Translations under genes and position numbers: made by a program | Shown here: positions 48,800 to 61,729 of the stretch, in pieces | Position numbering within the stretch: position 1 is the stretch's first letter | Layout of the letters: each line of letters starts with the position of its first letter | Assembly: GCA_022579005.1 (NCBI GenBank) | Contig: MU401538.1 | Coordinates: 62,001-126,000, forward strand | Reading direction: 5' to 3' | DNA from: Poronia punctata | Taxonomy: Eukaryota; Ascomycota; Sordariomycetes; Xylariales; Xylariaceae | DNA length: 64,000 bases | The notes under the pieces: model-generated | The model's input: only the letters and a program-made list of their open reading frames with translations | What the model was told of the DNA's origin: nothing | Databases searched by the model: none

Positions 48800-49885
48800 C
48801 ACTGTTTTATGTCCTTAAAGTTGCATTCTAATGTGTGTAAATGGACAAATTTCTGTGAGTGGCGTGAGATTGTAGTAGGTATTTCGGTAGTATTGGCACC
48901 GACACATTCCAGCCACCCTCCGACCTTCCTTAGGCTTGATCTTGTCGACTTCCACAGTTCCTCTTGTGTTGTTAAAGTTGTAGTCTACAACGTTTGCACC
49001 GCACGCCGGGGTCGGCATCAATGAGGGTTTGGTTCAGATGACCTTTCATAGGCGTAACAGTAACAGTCCATGCACCAAAAGGGTATCTTTGTTATTTGTA
49101 GTGAATGTCAGAGTGTTTGGCAGGTGCAGTGTGAATGCCACCCGGAGGTCCTAGGATGGAAAAGCGGAGAAGCATTTTGTAAGGGATCCAAGAATTGAGT
49201 TCAATGCATCTGATAGGCCGGAACAGAATACAGAATATAGCACCTGTGCTGTACACTATACGCCAGTTGCACACGCTTTGAACTTCCCTCTGAAAGTGGT
49301 GCGGGAAAATGCATGTGCAACCTACCTAGATAGGGATCAACTGCCCATCGTCAACTCAAGGCAAGCAGGGGAGCGCACAAGAAGAAATTGTTGATGTGAT
49401 TTTATTTAATGAACTCCTCCAAAACTCATATCACCGCGAGCCATGTTATCATTCATGGGGGAAAAGCCTCAACTGAGGCCATAAGCGTACCTTCCTTGCC
49501 GGCTAACCTCACGCCCTCTTCTGCTTCTATATCATAAACAAACAGCCTTTTCTGTCCCTACCAGACCAAGCTGTCTTTTATCTATTCGTACAGTATGGGT
49601 CTTAAATCCCCATGAAGAATATAACGTGATGAAGTAACGAATGAAGCATTAATCAAGCAAAGTCTGCCTTTCTTGTGCCCTCACAACTGACAAATGGCTC
49701 GCACATATCACCACCCTTTACAAAGTCAACTGTATTGGAAATAGGGCTTGAAGGTGTTGAAGCACGGCCATAAACAACATCAGATTTCGGGGAACCCAGG
49801 AAAAGCTGATGTTTGAACTAGGCCATGAATTTCTAGTGCTGGGGATAGCACCGACTGGATAACAATTTCATGATATTATCGGCAC
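48800..49885. other. Intergenic, nothing seen
   Basis: Probably the promoter of the Rad51-like gene and the 3' UTR of the Pal1 gene. No further coding or structured element is recognised. Confidence 0.5.
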
Positions 49886-51811
49886 CTAATCCTGGGCATG
49901 GGGGTCCGGTCGCTGTCGTCGGCTGCCCTTCAAGCTCTTCACACGTGATAGAAACCCACCACCTGCCTGTTTACCCTGTGCATCAGCCGGGCCATCCATA
50001 GTGGCATCAGTTGTTGCCCGGCGTTCAAGGCTGTGGCTGTTTCCCGGCGGAGTAAGAGGAGACGCAGCATCACTGTCCTTCCGCTTAACCGTGATGTGTT
50101 CCTCGGTCTTGTCAAATTCGGCAAAGAAAGGGTTCCTTTCAGTTGCGCTCCCACCAGTCGGTGCACTGGGTCTGGGAGTATAGTAGGCTTCGGGGCTGGT
50201 AACACGTCCGTCGCTATAATCTCGCGGCCCGCGCTTCATGCTCTTGAAACGCTGCACAACTGACTTCTTCCTTCCCAGCCCATCCGCCGCTTCTTGGGCG
50301 CTTTCCACCTGGTTTCGGGCAATAGCAGTGCGCGTCGCCGGTGTCCCCTCCAAGAAGGTCGAGCTTCCGAGACCGAGCGTCTCCTCTCCGTGCTCAAATT
50401 CGCCGCGCTGCTTCGGGTCGAACAGCTCAATGCCGTCTTTTCTAGGCTTGGGAGCATACATGGTTGTATCATGCGATTCTTGTCCCAAGAACAGCTTGTG
50501 ATCCGGTCGTTTGTTCAGGGGACCCGAGCCTCCGATGGTGTTATTGGCCGAGTCCTTAGCAAAGGCCTGCATCGGTGCACGTCTGCTGCCTTTGCGATTT
50601 CGATGCGGGTTGCAGGCGTCAAAGGGACCATCATGATGGAATACTATGTTATTACCACGTTAGTCGCACACAAAATTGCAACGGATTCCACTATACTTAC
50701 GTCCTGTGCCATAAATACTGGTAGCATCCAACTGATCAATGATGTCCAACTTCTTGGGTCGAGACTTTCCATCACGATGACGCCTCTCCCTATCTCTCTG
50801 CCTCATCTCGCGGATTCGTCTTTCTTCCTCTGTGATAGGTTTCTCCATGATGGAAGAATCGCTGTTGCGGCGAAGACGGGGCTCGGATCGTCTCTGGGGA
50901 GATGCAACCGGGGGCTTGCTTCCGTTTGGTCCGGGTGGAGCTCTGCGGCCCTTGAGCGCTTCTTCTTGTGATCGGCTGGGACGATGAGAGCTTTGAGGCG
51001 GACCGTGGCCCCGGGGAGGGATATTTTCACCACGAGGAGGACCACGGGATGGCCTATTGGTGGAAGAGTGGCTGTTGGTTTGCCTGGGCTGTTGGGATCT
51101 TTTGGCTGCGTTGTCATTGATTTCAAGGTTATCCTATATGGCCCAAGCGTTAGCTAGTACCTTGCACAGTCACACCCGACTTGGCACCTTACAAAAAGCT
51201 CTTCGGCTGTCGGTGACCGGGCACCCTTAGGTTGTGCTTGTGCCATCTTCTCAGGGGAGGCAACGAGATTGGAAACGGAAGAGCTGAAGGACGGGTCGAG
51301 AAACGGGTTCCTCGAAGTCGGTCGGGGAGGAGGGTCGTCAAAAGGCGAACGGAGAGGGGGGGTAGTGAGATTATTGGGCGACGCAGCACGGTTGCGGAAG
51401 GGATTGTTAGACGAGAGATTCAGTGTCAAACCCGCAGGCGGACCATTTGCTGCGCTTCGGTTGGGGGCCTGGCCTATAATCATGGCAATTAGAGCAAACG
51501 TTAGTACAGATAAGCGGTTGACGGTTGATTGCAGGCGGGAATGACGATGATGGCCTGGTAATGTGAAACATGAGCGGCCTCAAATGAAACCAAACAGCCG
51601 ACCCTCTAAGTGGATCGGGAGCGCCCAACGATTCCCCAACGCCCCAAAATTGCCAGTTGGACACGGCGCCTTTTAAACGAGAAATGACAGGAGACTGATA
51701 GGAGGTAAAAAGCAAGGTAGAAGCAAGTCTCTGCTTTAGCGCTTCGGGGGTTGGTGTTAGGCGTAACTGCTTCTTACCTAGGCCAAGCAGATCGCCCTCC
51801 ATGGTGGACAT
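49886..51811 (-). CDS. pal1: Pal1 family cell-morphology / endocytic coat protein
   Basis: A 501-aa Pal1 protein; in yeasts the family localises to growth sites and early endocytic sites. Four exons: 51811-51778, 51473-51193, 51133-50701 and 50643-49886. Donors are GTAAGA, GTAAGG and GTAAGT, all acceptors end in ATAG, and phases agree. The start gives MSTMEGDLLGLGQAPNRSAA, followed by PPAGLTLNLSSNNPFRNRAA, both expected at the family N-terminus. Then come NPFLDPSF, a basic helix (EKPITEEERRIREMRQRDRE), KPKKLDIIDQLDATSIYG-like sequence (here SRPKKLDIIDQLDATSIYGT) and, across the third junction, the family signature LFHHDGPFDACNPHRNRKGS at about residues 250-269, followed by APMQAFAKDSANN. NPFF and NPF-type motifs suggest EH-domain binding. 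The tail is polar and disordered. The first intron is long (304 nt), so an undetected small exon is possible. Confidence 0.93.
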
Positions 51812-54800
51812 GGCGACGAAAACCTGATTTGATCTTCCTGTTCTCTTCTGTTCCCTCTTGTACTTCAAATGCGACACAGGTGTTCCCAAGTTGCAGGGAC
51901 ACCAGCCTATCTGCACGAGCTACCCGGAGGCTTGGAAAATGATTGGCAAGGAACTATGGAATTCGGTTGCTTCTTGGGTAATGAGTGGTAGTCGATATGC
52001 TGTGGTATGTGAGGATAAATAGATGGTTGGATGTTGATGTGGATCGGTGGTAGAGAGGCAAATGAACTCAGACCGGCGTCGGGGGTTCTCTTTCGGGGCA
52101 GGCGGTTACTAATTAAGCGGACAAATAGCTGGCCCAGAACCTGGCGCTGGGTCGAAGCCGCAGATTGTTCTTGGTGGATTAATAACCTTGGTTACGTTGA
52201 GGGGTACCGTAAAGATGATCTTCCGGGGGACTTGTACAGCATATGAAAGGCCAGAGCTGGTACAAGGGGATCGATCAAGTGACGTCTTGCTAGTCGCTGG
52301 GCTCAGGGCTGCTTCAGGGATGGTTCGGGACTGGTCATCACGCGGTAATGTAATTCAGAAGATTGACTTCCAGAAAATAGATATGCAGGCCACGCGCAGC
52401 TGCGACAGCACGCGGCAATGTAAAGAATCACACTGCAATCAAATCGATGAAATGTAGAAAATGTGGCCACATAACAGTAAGAACTCTGCTTGGGCGATCG
52501 GACCGTGTAAAGAAGAAGTCTGCAGAGGTCAAACTGCTAAGGCAATGGATTTTGTTGAGAAATAAAAGGAGGAGAGGGATGGGAGATTGACCAGGTCAAA
52601 TGTTTATCGGAATTAATTGGCACCGCTATTGCGCACAGAGTCGAAAAGTAGGGGAAGAAGTTATGAAAATTCAGTACCAAGGGCTGTCCAGACTACGGTA
52701 ATTGTAAATGCACAGGTCTTGAGGTGTACTGATTTTTTATTTAGGGATCGCCTTGATAAACGATTCAAGAAGACAAGTATGATTTGAAGAGACGACAGAC
52801 AGAGTTGTTGGAAGAACAAAGGGTCTGACGGGCCTCGTATGCACGTGAATCCCTTTTTACTACAAAACTAGTAATAACAGGTCCAAGTCACCTGAGCTTT
52901 GTCCCGTTATCCAGGTCTCTCAGGCCAGACAAGATGGTGAATGAATAGAGACGGCAAGCACGGAGGGGATGACGGTGGCAATGGAAAGTGGTACAGAATA
53001 CCTAGGTACAGTCTTCACTCCTTACCCAGTACTATAACGTTATAGGTAAAGCGCAAGGAAGGGCGCATGCATAGTACGCTTCATCACGTCTAGTTTGTTC
53101 AAGTTGGCTTTGATTTCTCACGGGGACCTGCTAGGAACTGGGGAACATCCATGCCAGCACCCAAATGATGCACAGCATGCATACCTGCATATGTAAGTAG
53201 GTGGTATAGAAGTATGGAAAAGGTAGGAAGTGCAACCTGTTTAGGACCACACTCCGAGCTATTGTAACCTACTCGTAGCAAAATGGTTTTTTAGGCCTAC
53301 GAGTAGGTTAGAGGGTTCATCTCAAGCGCCCACTCTACACGTACTTGGAGATAGTACAGGTAGGTAGCTGAGAGAGCTTGAGACCTCATATTCATTCATC
53401 TACCTGGTCTGTACTCAGCAATATGCATGCAGGCAGTATGCTTATTTACCCGTAGATCATTATAGACCAAGAAACTATTGCTAGTACAAAAGCTTGACTA
53501 AAAGGTTAATTTAGGAGAATCTACCTATTATTCGTGGCTCTTTTAAGGTGAGCAGCCAGGGGCAGCGTCCTTAACCTGCTTCAATTGGAATCGCATGACC
53601 ACCTAAAATATTTCTTAAAGGACATGTTTCCAGCTCTGCGTTTTTTGTGTTTGGAGAAGATCTTCAGTCTGCTATGCGCAAATATTGCTGAAATACAGGA
53701 TCATGAAACCTGGACCCTTTTCATGGGTAGGTACCTAACCTAATTTAATCATGCCACTAGACATGTTTGACGTCTTGTGACTGGCCCCGTCTTTAGCTTG
53801 ACACTTCCTCATACGGTTAATGATAGGCCTAAAAGGAAAAAAGGGGTACAGAGCAACAAGGGGAATGAAGAACTTTTAAGGGTACCGGTATTGAGGCTAG
53901 ATTGTTTAGCACTTTGGCTAATATGGCCACGCGGTTCAGCAGGAAAGTAAAGTACTGTGGTGCACACATACGTGTACATGTAAATGTAAATGCACAAGCT
54001 CATCTATGCATACCTATACAAAGTACTATCTATATATTTCAGGGCAGAGCATTGTAAAGCCCTTGTGCAGCTGAGGCTTGCTGAGATTGAAGGCATCTAA
54101 GAGCGCTCCTTTGGGAATATTCCATCAGCTAGATATGCAGGTATTGTGCTTTGAAATCCAGCCTTATACGAGTACGTGGAGGTACCGAGCATACCCTTTC
54201 AGCTGGCAACAAACTGGACGTTATACCTTCAAGAGGTCTTTCCAGCTCAGGCAAGGGACCATTTTGGAGTCTTTATGCAGTCCAGGATCAGGGTTTAATA
54301 AGTTGAGAGGACCACAATTAGAAGCATACACGTACTCGTAGATACATGCAATACAGATGACAGTAGTAGAATTTTAACGTCTATCTTGGGTGGGTCCGGG
54401 CTAACTATAATGGCGCGACTGTGGCTGCAAGTGCCTTGGCAGCCAGCCGCCCCTTACCACCCCACGTGACCTCTCTTCGGGTTTATGTTAGGAAAGACGG
54501 TAATACAGATGACAGGACAGGACCTGAAATTCTCTCATTGTCTCAACAGGGGACAATCACTCCGGGAGTTTAAAGATGCAAGACAAGTTCATGCTTGCTT
54601 GTTCTCCTTTGCTTCTTGCTACAAGACAAGGTATACTTTTTGTTTCTTACTTTCAAAACATCGTTTTCTTCTGGGGAAAAAGATATTTGTAGAGTAGTAG
54701 CCTCGGTTGCTACTCGTTGCTACCAAGCATTTATCTAGTAATATTAACCTCGCAAGCTGCAGGGACCAAAAGATTTCCCCAACATATGATCTGATATTTG

Positions 54801-55770
54801 TGGATGGATGGATATACCCAGTTATTTTAGCAATGTTGGAATTGTTCAATTGGACTCTACCTACCTTACTTGGTAGGTAACTACTCCAATTCACCGCTTC
54901 CACTTGGCATGATTGTTGCAAGGCAAGTGAAGTAAGGAATCTCTCCATGGATACCTACTTAAATCATGATATATAAACCTTGCCCAAGGCATTTGTAAAC
55001 AGCAGTCTCAAGCTTATATCCTTCTCAGTACCTAGGTTTAGCCTCTCTTTTCGGTGTGTTGTGCTTTGGGGGTTTCTGCTTGTCCCCTTGAACAGGAGAT
55101 ACCCTGTAATGCCACGGTGTGTAAATAGGTACAATTGTGGCAAAGACCAATTAAGTTCCCCCCCCCCCCCCCCCCCACGGCTTTCAGATGTAATAATTAA
55201 GGGTCTTTGCCGCGGTTTCTTCACGGTATAACCCGCTAAGCTAGTCTAGTTGGATCTTCCACAAGATCTGGCTTGCACGTTGGGGGGCCGGATGCTGACT
55301 GGATCCTAGCAGCCCAGCGTGCCCAGTTAGCAGTTTGACTACCTACCTCCTTAAATGGTTTATGCCAGTATACTGAGTATAGCATTGCATGTTTTTTCGA
55401 GGAAGCGAGCTAGCAGGCATACTTGTAGATTCTTTTTGTTGTTTTACAAATATAAGTGGTCTACCTTGGTAAGTCGTACCTACTCGTATATAGAGGTAAA
55501 TACAGTAACTTCATGTCAAGAGGGATGACCTGTTTACACGTGTGTTTGGTCTTTTGACTACAATATAATTAACAATCTACGCATACAAGAATGTCCTGGC
55601 CGCTCAGACCATCTCTTTCATTGCCCAGGCCAGCGCGTCGGCGGAATGTGTTACATGCCTATTCCCATCGCCGTTCCCGTCGTTTTGGGCAGTGTTTTGG
55701 CTTTACCCAAGTTGACTGGCGCCAACTTTGTCCAGAGGGAACAAAACAGGCCATTTTAGTCCATCTCACA
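51812..55770. other. Gene-free region
   Basis: About 4 kb with no supportable gene. It includes the Pal1 promoter and 5' region at its left end, scattered TACTCGTA and CTACCTAC words, and a C18 run near 55157-55174. Confidence 0.6.
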
Positions 55771-56915
55771 TTAGATATGTGCGTCCATGTCGACGGACAA
55801 TCTACTCCCATCCACCAAAGAAGGGTCCAGGTCGAGCAGCTTGTTCAGCACGTAGTAGACGCCATCCGCAAAACACGTACCGTCGGTCTCCATGACCCGC
55901 CATGTAAACATTCTTGACTCCTCTTTCCAAACATGGTCTGGCCAGTCGTGGAAGACGCCCATGCCCAGGAGCAAACGCAGGGCAATAAAGGTTATTTTAG
56001 GATCCGACAGGGCGTTGTGAAACCCTTCAATGCTGAGCTCCCAAGTGCAGTTGGGGGACGGACGAGCACCGGCTTGCACGAGCCAAAATAATTTCCGGAG
56101 AGCTTTCTCGTCCCAGGGGCCAGTTATGAGCTCGTCCGGGACTTCCGTGTGTGGGTGGACGTCGATCCGCATCTGGCAAGCTTCTCGTGTGAAGAGTTCG
56201 CCGAACTGACAATCTTCGAGCTGGCATGTGAAGGCACCCAAAGAGTCATAAGCCGAGTCAAAATATTCTCTGACCGCTGTGTCTTTGTCAACTACGGGCA
56301 ACTGGAGAGTGGGCCCCGAGCATCTACACGGGTCCCAGGTGACCCTATATCGGAATATTCGCTCCCCAGCGTACCGACGGACCCAAGTATCCCAGCAGTC
56401 GAGAATCATGTCGATGTCGGCCCACCCACATGCCAGCAGGTCCGACTAGAGAGTGTCAGCAATGGATAAGTCAAGCCAAACGGGCGGGATTGGAGGCGCA
56501 CCTGGAAACAAGGGTTTCCGGGAATTTCAACATGGCTCATTTTTACTTCTTCGTCGCACCCCAAAGTGTTCCGGTATGGTTTTAGAATCATGCCATACTG
56601 GACCACCCAACTATAGCACTCATCCCAAGTTGGCGCAAATGCAGAGATAAAAGTCTTGCGCAAGGTAGAGCGACCGGAAAGAAGCCAGCCTAGACGATGA
56701 CTAGCCCGCGGTAGGTTGACATTCTCGCTGTACCAAAAAATAAGCTCGAGGATTTCAAGAGGCATCTCTAATAGAGACGCACGGGAGAAGCGTATCCCAG
56801 TTGGCTTCTCTTTTCTCGTCTGTTTCGGAATTCTTCGGCGTGTCGAAGTGTGGGCAACTGGCGGTTCTCCCTTGACACGTCGTTTGCCGCGGACCCTGAT
56901 AGGCGTCAACTCCAT
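55771..56915 (-). CDS. F-box-like protein
   Basis: A 362-aa protein from two exons (56915-56502 and 56445-55771) across a 56-nt phase-0 intron (GTGCGC donor, GCTGAC branch, CTCTAG acceptor). Without splicing the first frame would end just after the junction. A basic, probably disordered N-terminus is followed by SLLEMPLEILELIFWYSENV and NLPRASHRLGWLLSG at about residues 48-80, which is the Skp1-binding F-box-like pattern of fungal proteins. The splice joins CFQ to SDLLACGWADIDMILDCWDT, a region typical of this group. The remainder (WVRRYAGERIFRYRV, WDEKALRKLFWLVQAGA, KITFIALRLLLGMGVF) is helical with no leucine-rich or WD repeats that I can see. Such proteins probably act as SCF substrate adaptors; this is inference. 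It diverges from MRS2. Confidence 0.8.
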
Positions 56916-57704
56916 TGCCGAATACGTAGAAAAAAGCCGTGGATAGAAGTCTTTTTCAATAAAAGTTATCTTCGGCCAGACTCCCCAGTATTGTCGTGAT
57001 TTTGACGGCTTCCCTACACCACGATGACACTCGTGGACATTTCTATGGGAAAGGGGTACCAGTGACTTATTTTGCCTGCTTGACTCTCTGGATGCAATGC
57101 AAATGTGTAACTGAGATCTGCTGTAAATTGTTTTCTCTTTTCCGTTGTACACGTAGTTGCTCGTATCTCGTATCGAAAGGTATCATGTAAGTAGGTATGT
57201 ACATGTACCTAACCTTACGTACTTGTATGGAAGTTTTGGGATAACTACTCGTACGCCACGGCAGTCGTTGCATACTCGTAGTAGTAAAGGGGAGTTGGAC
57301 TTCTAACGTGCATGTAGACTGTGTTCACCATGGTGTTGGGTACATTTGTAACCACAAGATTGAAAGGTTATCATCTCCTATTGTGGTACCTAGAGAAGAT
57401 ATCGGTAGGTACATGTACCTACAAATACGAAAGCGTCAGCAACTGGCACTGTCAGGCGCACTATAGAATTTGTCCAGCTGCCAATAGATTGGCTGACGAT
57501 AGGGAAAGAGACCCATGCTTGCTTTCGCCAACATTTTTCTAGACGTCGCGCGCGCCTCGGTTTGAAGATTTGAAGACGAGAACCTCGAGATATGCCAGCG
57601 TCTCCGAAAATACAATGGACATAGCCTTACCAGCCAGGAACTATAGAGCGCCAGACGTCTCTTTGATCTACATTTCTTATTCCTAGCCCCGGCACCAGGA
57701 CACA

Positions 57705-59443
57705 ATGACAACCCTTCGGCCGCCCGTGCCATCTGCTCGGTTGCTTCGCTTCCTTCGCCAGCAAACTGAAAGCCCCAGATATTTCAGTGCACATCCTGGT
57801 ACCTGTACTCATATAGGAAAGACGCCCGGGAAGGCCCCGTGCACTGCGCGCTCGCAACAGACTGCCTCGTGTACATCTGACCCGGAACTTAAATCGTTAA
57901 TACGAGCCCCGAACCCTCGAGCCTCCAAAATCAAACGGTCGCATGTGCTACATAACTCGGCGCGCTATCAACACAACACCACAGACAGTCCTCCAAAGGC
58001 CTGCAGACCGGCATGGCAAGAATGGATATTGGGATTAGGGACAAGACGGCCAGGTCGGCCACTCGAACCCGACGACCTCCCCGAAGCCGATCGCGAAGGA
58101 AACAGCAATTCCATGTTTAGTACCCGTCGCCAGCTCAGCAAAAAGGCTGCGTCGGAGCCTCGACTACGCTGCACAGAGGTCGACGACAACGGCAATGTCA
58201 TTCTTGTAGATAGCGAATTCAAGAAGAGCGAACTGATAGCCAAGGTAGGCGGACAACCCGGGCAACCACGCGTAGGCGTTGAAAACAAAGTTGGCTAATT
58301 AGCAACGTATAGTTTGGTCTTCTGCCCCGCGATCTGCGCAAAATCGATTCCTCAAATCTTCCACACATCCTCGTACGGCCTACTTCGATATTACTCAATC
58401 TACTGCACCTAAAGGTTCTTATCAAGCATAACCGCGTGCTCCTCTTCGATGTGTACGGCACGAAAGCGTCATACCCCCAATCCGCTTTCATGTACGACCT
58501 ACAGGGGAAACTCCAACAGAAAGCGCCAGCAACCAACGGCGGCCTACCATACGAGTTTCGCGCGCTTGAAGCGGTACTACAGTCGGTTACGCAAGAGTTG
58601 GAAGCCGACTTCGAGGCAGTAAGAGACCCAGTTATCCGCATCCTAGGAGAGCTAGAGGACGATATCGACCGCCACAAGCTACGCGTGCTTCTCATCCTCT
58701 CCAAGCGTGTCAGTACTTTCGAACAGAAGGCCAAGCTTGTCCGTGATGCCATTGACGAGCTGCTTGAGGCCGACGACGATCTGGCGGCCATGTACTTGAC
58801 GGAAAAGGCCCACGACATTCACCGGCAACTGGATGATCACACCGAGGTAGAGATGTTGTTGGAGTCGTACCATAAACTCTGCGACGAGATCGTCCAAGAA
58901 GCGCAGAATTTGGTGTCGTCTATCCGTAATACCGAGGAAATGTGAGTTACACGAGTTTGAACGGATTCCCAGCTCTTCCGTCCTTTGTTACCACGGCTGC
59001 CAACACCGGGTTGAGCTGAATTGTGCTAACCCCTATTCCCTAGTATCCGAGCTATATTGGATGCCAACCGCAACTCTCTCATGTTACTAGACCTGAAATT
59101 CAGTGTCGGCACGCTGGGACTAGCAATGGGCACCTTTATCGCCGGCTTATACGGTGCCAACCTGGAAAACTTCATCGAGGAGACGAACTGGGGCTTCGGC
59201 GCAGTTACCGGTGTGTCGGTTATCATGTCACTGCTGGTCTGCAAATACGGTATGGCCAAACTGCGGCAGCTGCAACGTATCAAGATGCAGGGAGACGCAC
59301 CCCCTTCGAGAAATAGGGAGTACCACTGGTTCCACGACGATAGTCATGTTGGGCTCTTGGATCCCCGCAACCGCGAGAAATTGCGGCGCCTCCAGATGAT
59401 GAAGGCTGATGGCAAGAAGCCATCGAAAAAGTCGTGGTGGTGA
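57705..59443 (+). CDS. MRS2: Mitochondrial Mg2+ channel, Mrs2/CorA family, with GAN signature
   Basis: Mitochondrial inner-membrane magnesium channel of the Mrs2/Lpe10 group, 522 aa. Three exons: 57705-58244, 58313-58941 and 59044-59443. Donors are GTAGGC and GTGAGT, acceptors ATAG and CTAG; phases agree. The Arg/Ser-rich N-terminus (MTTLRPPVPSARLLRFLRQQ) fits a mitochondrial presequence. The matrix domain shows LRCTEVDDNGNVILVDSEFK, LLPRDLRKIDSSN, HNRVLLFDVYGTKAS, PYEFRALEAVLQSVTQELEA and the long helices LSKRVSTFEQKAKLVRDAID and EVEMLLESYHKLCDEIV. Two membrane helices follow (LDLKFSVGTLGLAMGTFIAG and FGAVTGVSVIMSLLVCKYG). The loop between them reads LYGANLENFIEETNWG, where the family normally has Y-G-M-N. 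Ala428 (codon GCC at 59156-59158) thus replaces the signature Met. The basic tail (KADGKKPSKKSWW) is usual. Confidence 0.93.
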
Positions 59444-61371
59444 AATATATATCCCCACCTCCCTTTGACAGTTCGAGCCATGTTTGAATAGTACCGCCGT
59501 GTTTTTGTTTCCAGAGACATAGAAATATCAAGAGTCGGGCGTCCCGGTGGGTAAAGAGGCAAGAGGTAATATGTAGACTGTGTGTAACGGCCACATGAGC
59601 CAACTGATGAATTTCTGCTCGGCAAGCGTCATCCTCTCCTCTTTCTTGAGCGTTCTTATTTCATGGAAATCTGTGTATATACCTATCAACTAGAACTGAA
59701 CACCACTTTCAACCATATACTTGCCTATCCATATGTACGAATGTTTGTCCAGGTGTCTTGCCAACAAGAGTGGCCATATATTTGTAAGCTGTATATGTAC
59801 TTGGCAGGAATTCTCTTAATATCAACCTGGCGTACCTGGGAATGTACCTAGGTAATGATAGCCATACCAACAACTGTCTGAGAGCCAAACTTGATATGCT
59901 TCCAGAAGTTCTAAGTAAGGGAGGACAAGTCTAACATCCTATCCTTAAGCCACTCCCTTGATCCAGTTGGCAACCAACTGCCCTGGTAAATGTGTATAAA
60001 CTCATATAGTGCACCATATGACTGACTGGTCTTGGAGCTTGGAGCATGACAGAACCAGCCAAGAAGAGTACTGCTTTGGATAAATTCCAGCTTACAAGTA
60101 CATCAATTAGGACCAGGTATGAAAAAAAAAAACCTGTTGGGCTTGATAAGTAGGATTGATACCTGGATAAATCACAACAAGGTGTCGTTGGTTGTACAAG
60201 AAAAGACCATTATGGTGTCCTTTTCCCCTGATAATGTATTGCTCCGAGTTCTTTCCCCTCTCTACTGTCCATCCGACAAGAGGACTATTTCTTTCCCTTC
60301 ATCTGACCATGAGGGATGGTAACAATGTCCTAATACATCTATCCCATTGCCTATACCGAGTGAGTCACACTCACTCACTTATTTCACTCATCTCGCAATT
60401 GCTTACCCTTTAAGTAACTTTTATCAAATCAAAAGTAGAGTCGTGAATCGTGACTCCCATGAACTGACTATAACAGGAACATGCTCGATGTATTTTGTTT
60501 ATTTACCTAAGCTACAAGAACCAAAAAAAAAAAGAAGAAAAAAAAACCAGGCAGCATAGTCTACCGTATATAGAACACTTCTCAGCTTTTTCCCTTTACC
60601 CATCCATGTCCGTGAATCAATCCCGAAAATACTTAGTCACACACAGCCCCCCCCCCTCGTGTTCACGTAAGGTGAGGTTAGGTAGGTACTTCCATCTGAA
60701 CTTTGCCTGTATTTTGCCAAAATTCTGTGAGTCATTGTATACGTGATGCACATGGAATAAATCCTCTACCTTTCTGGCGTATACCTGGTGACTCTTACTA
60801 AAAACAAGAAGAACGCATCGTGGAGGGGGGGGGGGGGGGGGTAAGTAAGGGAGATAACAAGTTAACTTTACATATCCTTCTCTTCTCAACATGTAGTCAG
60901 ACCTATGCTAGAGACATCTAACCTAACCTAAATCGGTCCCGTCAATATAAGTCTTTGACCAGGGACTCCGTAGGTAGGTAGAATACGGGGGAAACGAGAC
61001 GAGGTGGTATCATCACAAGAGGTTTCGTAGGTAGGTAGCCAGACAAGACAAGAAAAGGCAAGGCAAGGCAAGGCAAGGCGTTGTCTGCCCTGTTTCATTC
61101 TTCTACCTAAACTGCAATTCCATCTCATCTTTTCATCATACAGCCAGTCAGTCAGTCAGCCAAGACATATACATACATACATACATACATACACCTTTGG
61201 GGCGATAATCTTAATCCCCAGCCTGCTTCTTCCGGCAACAAAAAGGCATATATCCAAACCAAAAAGTGAATAAAGACTAGGTAGATACAGATTTTGCCCG
61301 GTAGCAAGGCTTGGACTTACAGCTTGAACCCCTGTCTGTTATTGATCGCAGCCTGATTTCTAGATAAATAT

Positions 61372-61378
<7 letters not shown>

Positions 61379-61416
<38 letters not shown>

Positions 61417-61434
61417 TGTGTGTGTGTGTGTGTG
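61379..61434 (+). repeat. Compound (AG)n-(TG)n microsatellite
   Basis: About 17 AG units pass directly into about 10 TG units. The purine tract abuts a potential Z-DNA-forming TG tract. Confidence 0.95.
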
Positions 61435-61465
61435 CACGTGGAAATGTTGAATTGGTGCTTCCCGT

Positions 61466-61491
61466 ATGCATGCATGCATGCAGGCATGCAT
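61466..61491 (+). repeat. (ATGC)n tetranucleotide repeat
   Basis: Tandem ATGC units, self-complementary as GCATGC, with one CAGG interruption. Confidence 0.85.
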
Positions 61492-61702
61492 CTACCATGT
61501 CCGGATTCCGGAAAGCAGCAGGCTACCTACCTACCTTATCTACCTTACCTGTCGGCTGTGAAATAAACAGATAGAAGAGCGTTTGTCTAGCTGGCCGTTT
61601 TACCTTGGTTATATCTTTTGTGTATAGGTAGATATTATTGCATTTGCAAGAGAAAAATTCAATCTTCATATCTAACCTAGACGCTTTCATCTGTTCTGGC
61701 AA

Positions 61703-61729
61703 GGCAGGCAGGCAGGCAGGCAGGCAGGC
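61703..61729 (+). repeat. (GGCA)n microsatellite, second array
   Basis: Tandem GGCA units matching the array at 9855-9884. Confidence 0.9.
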
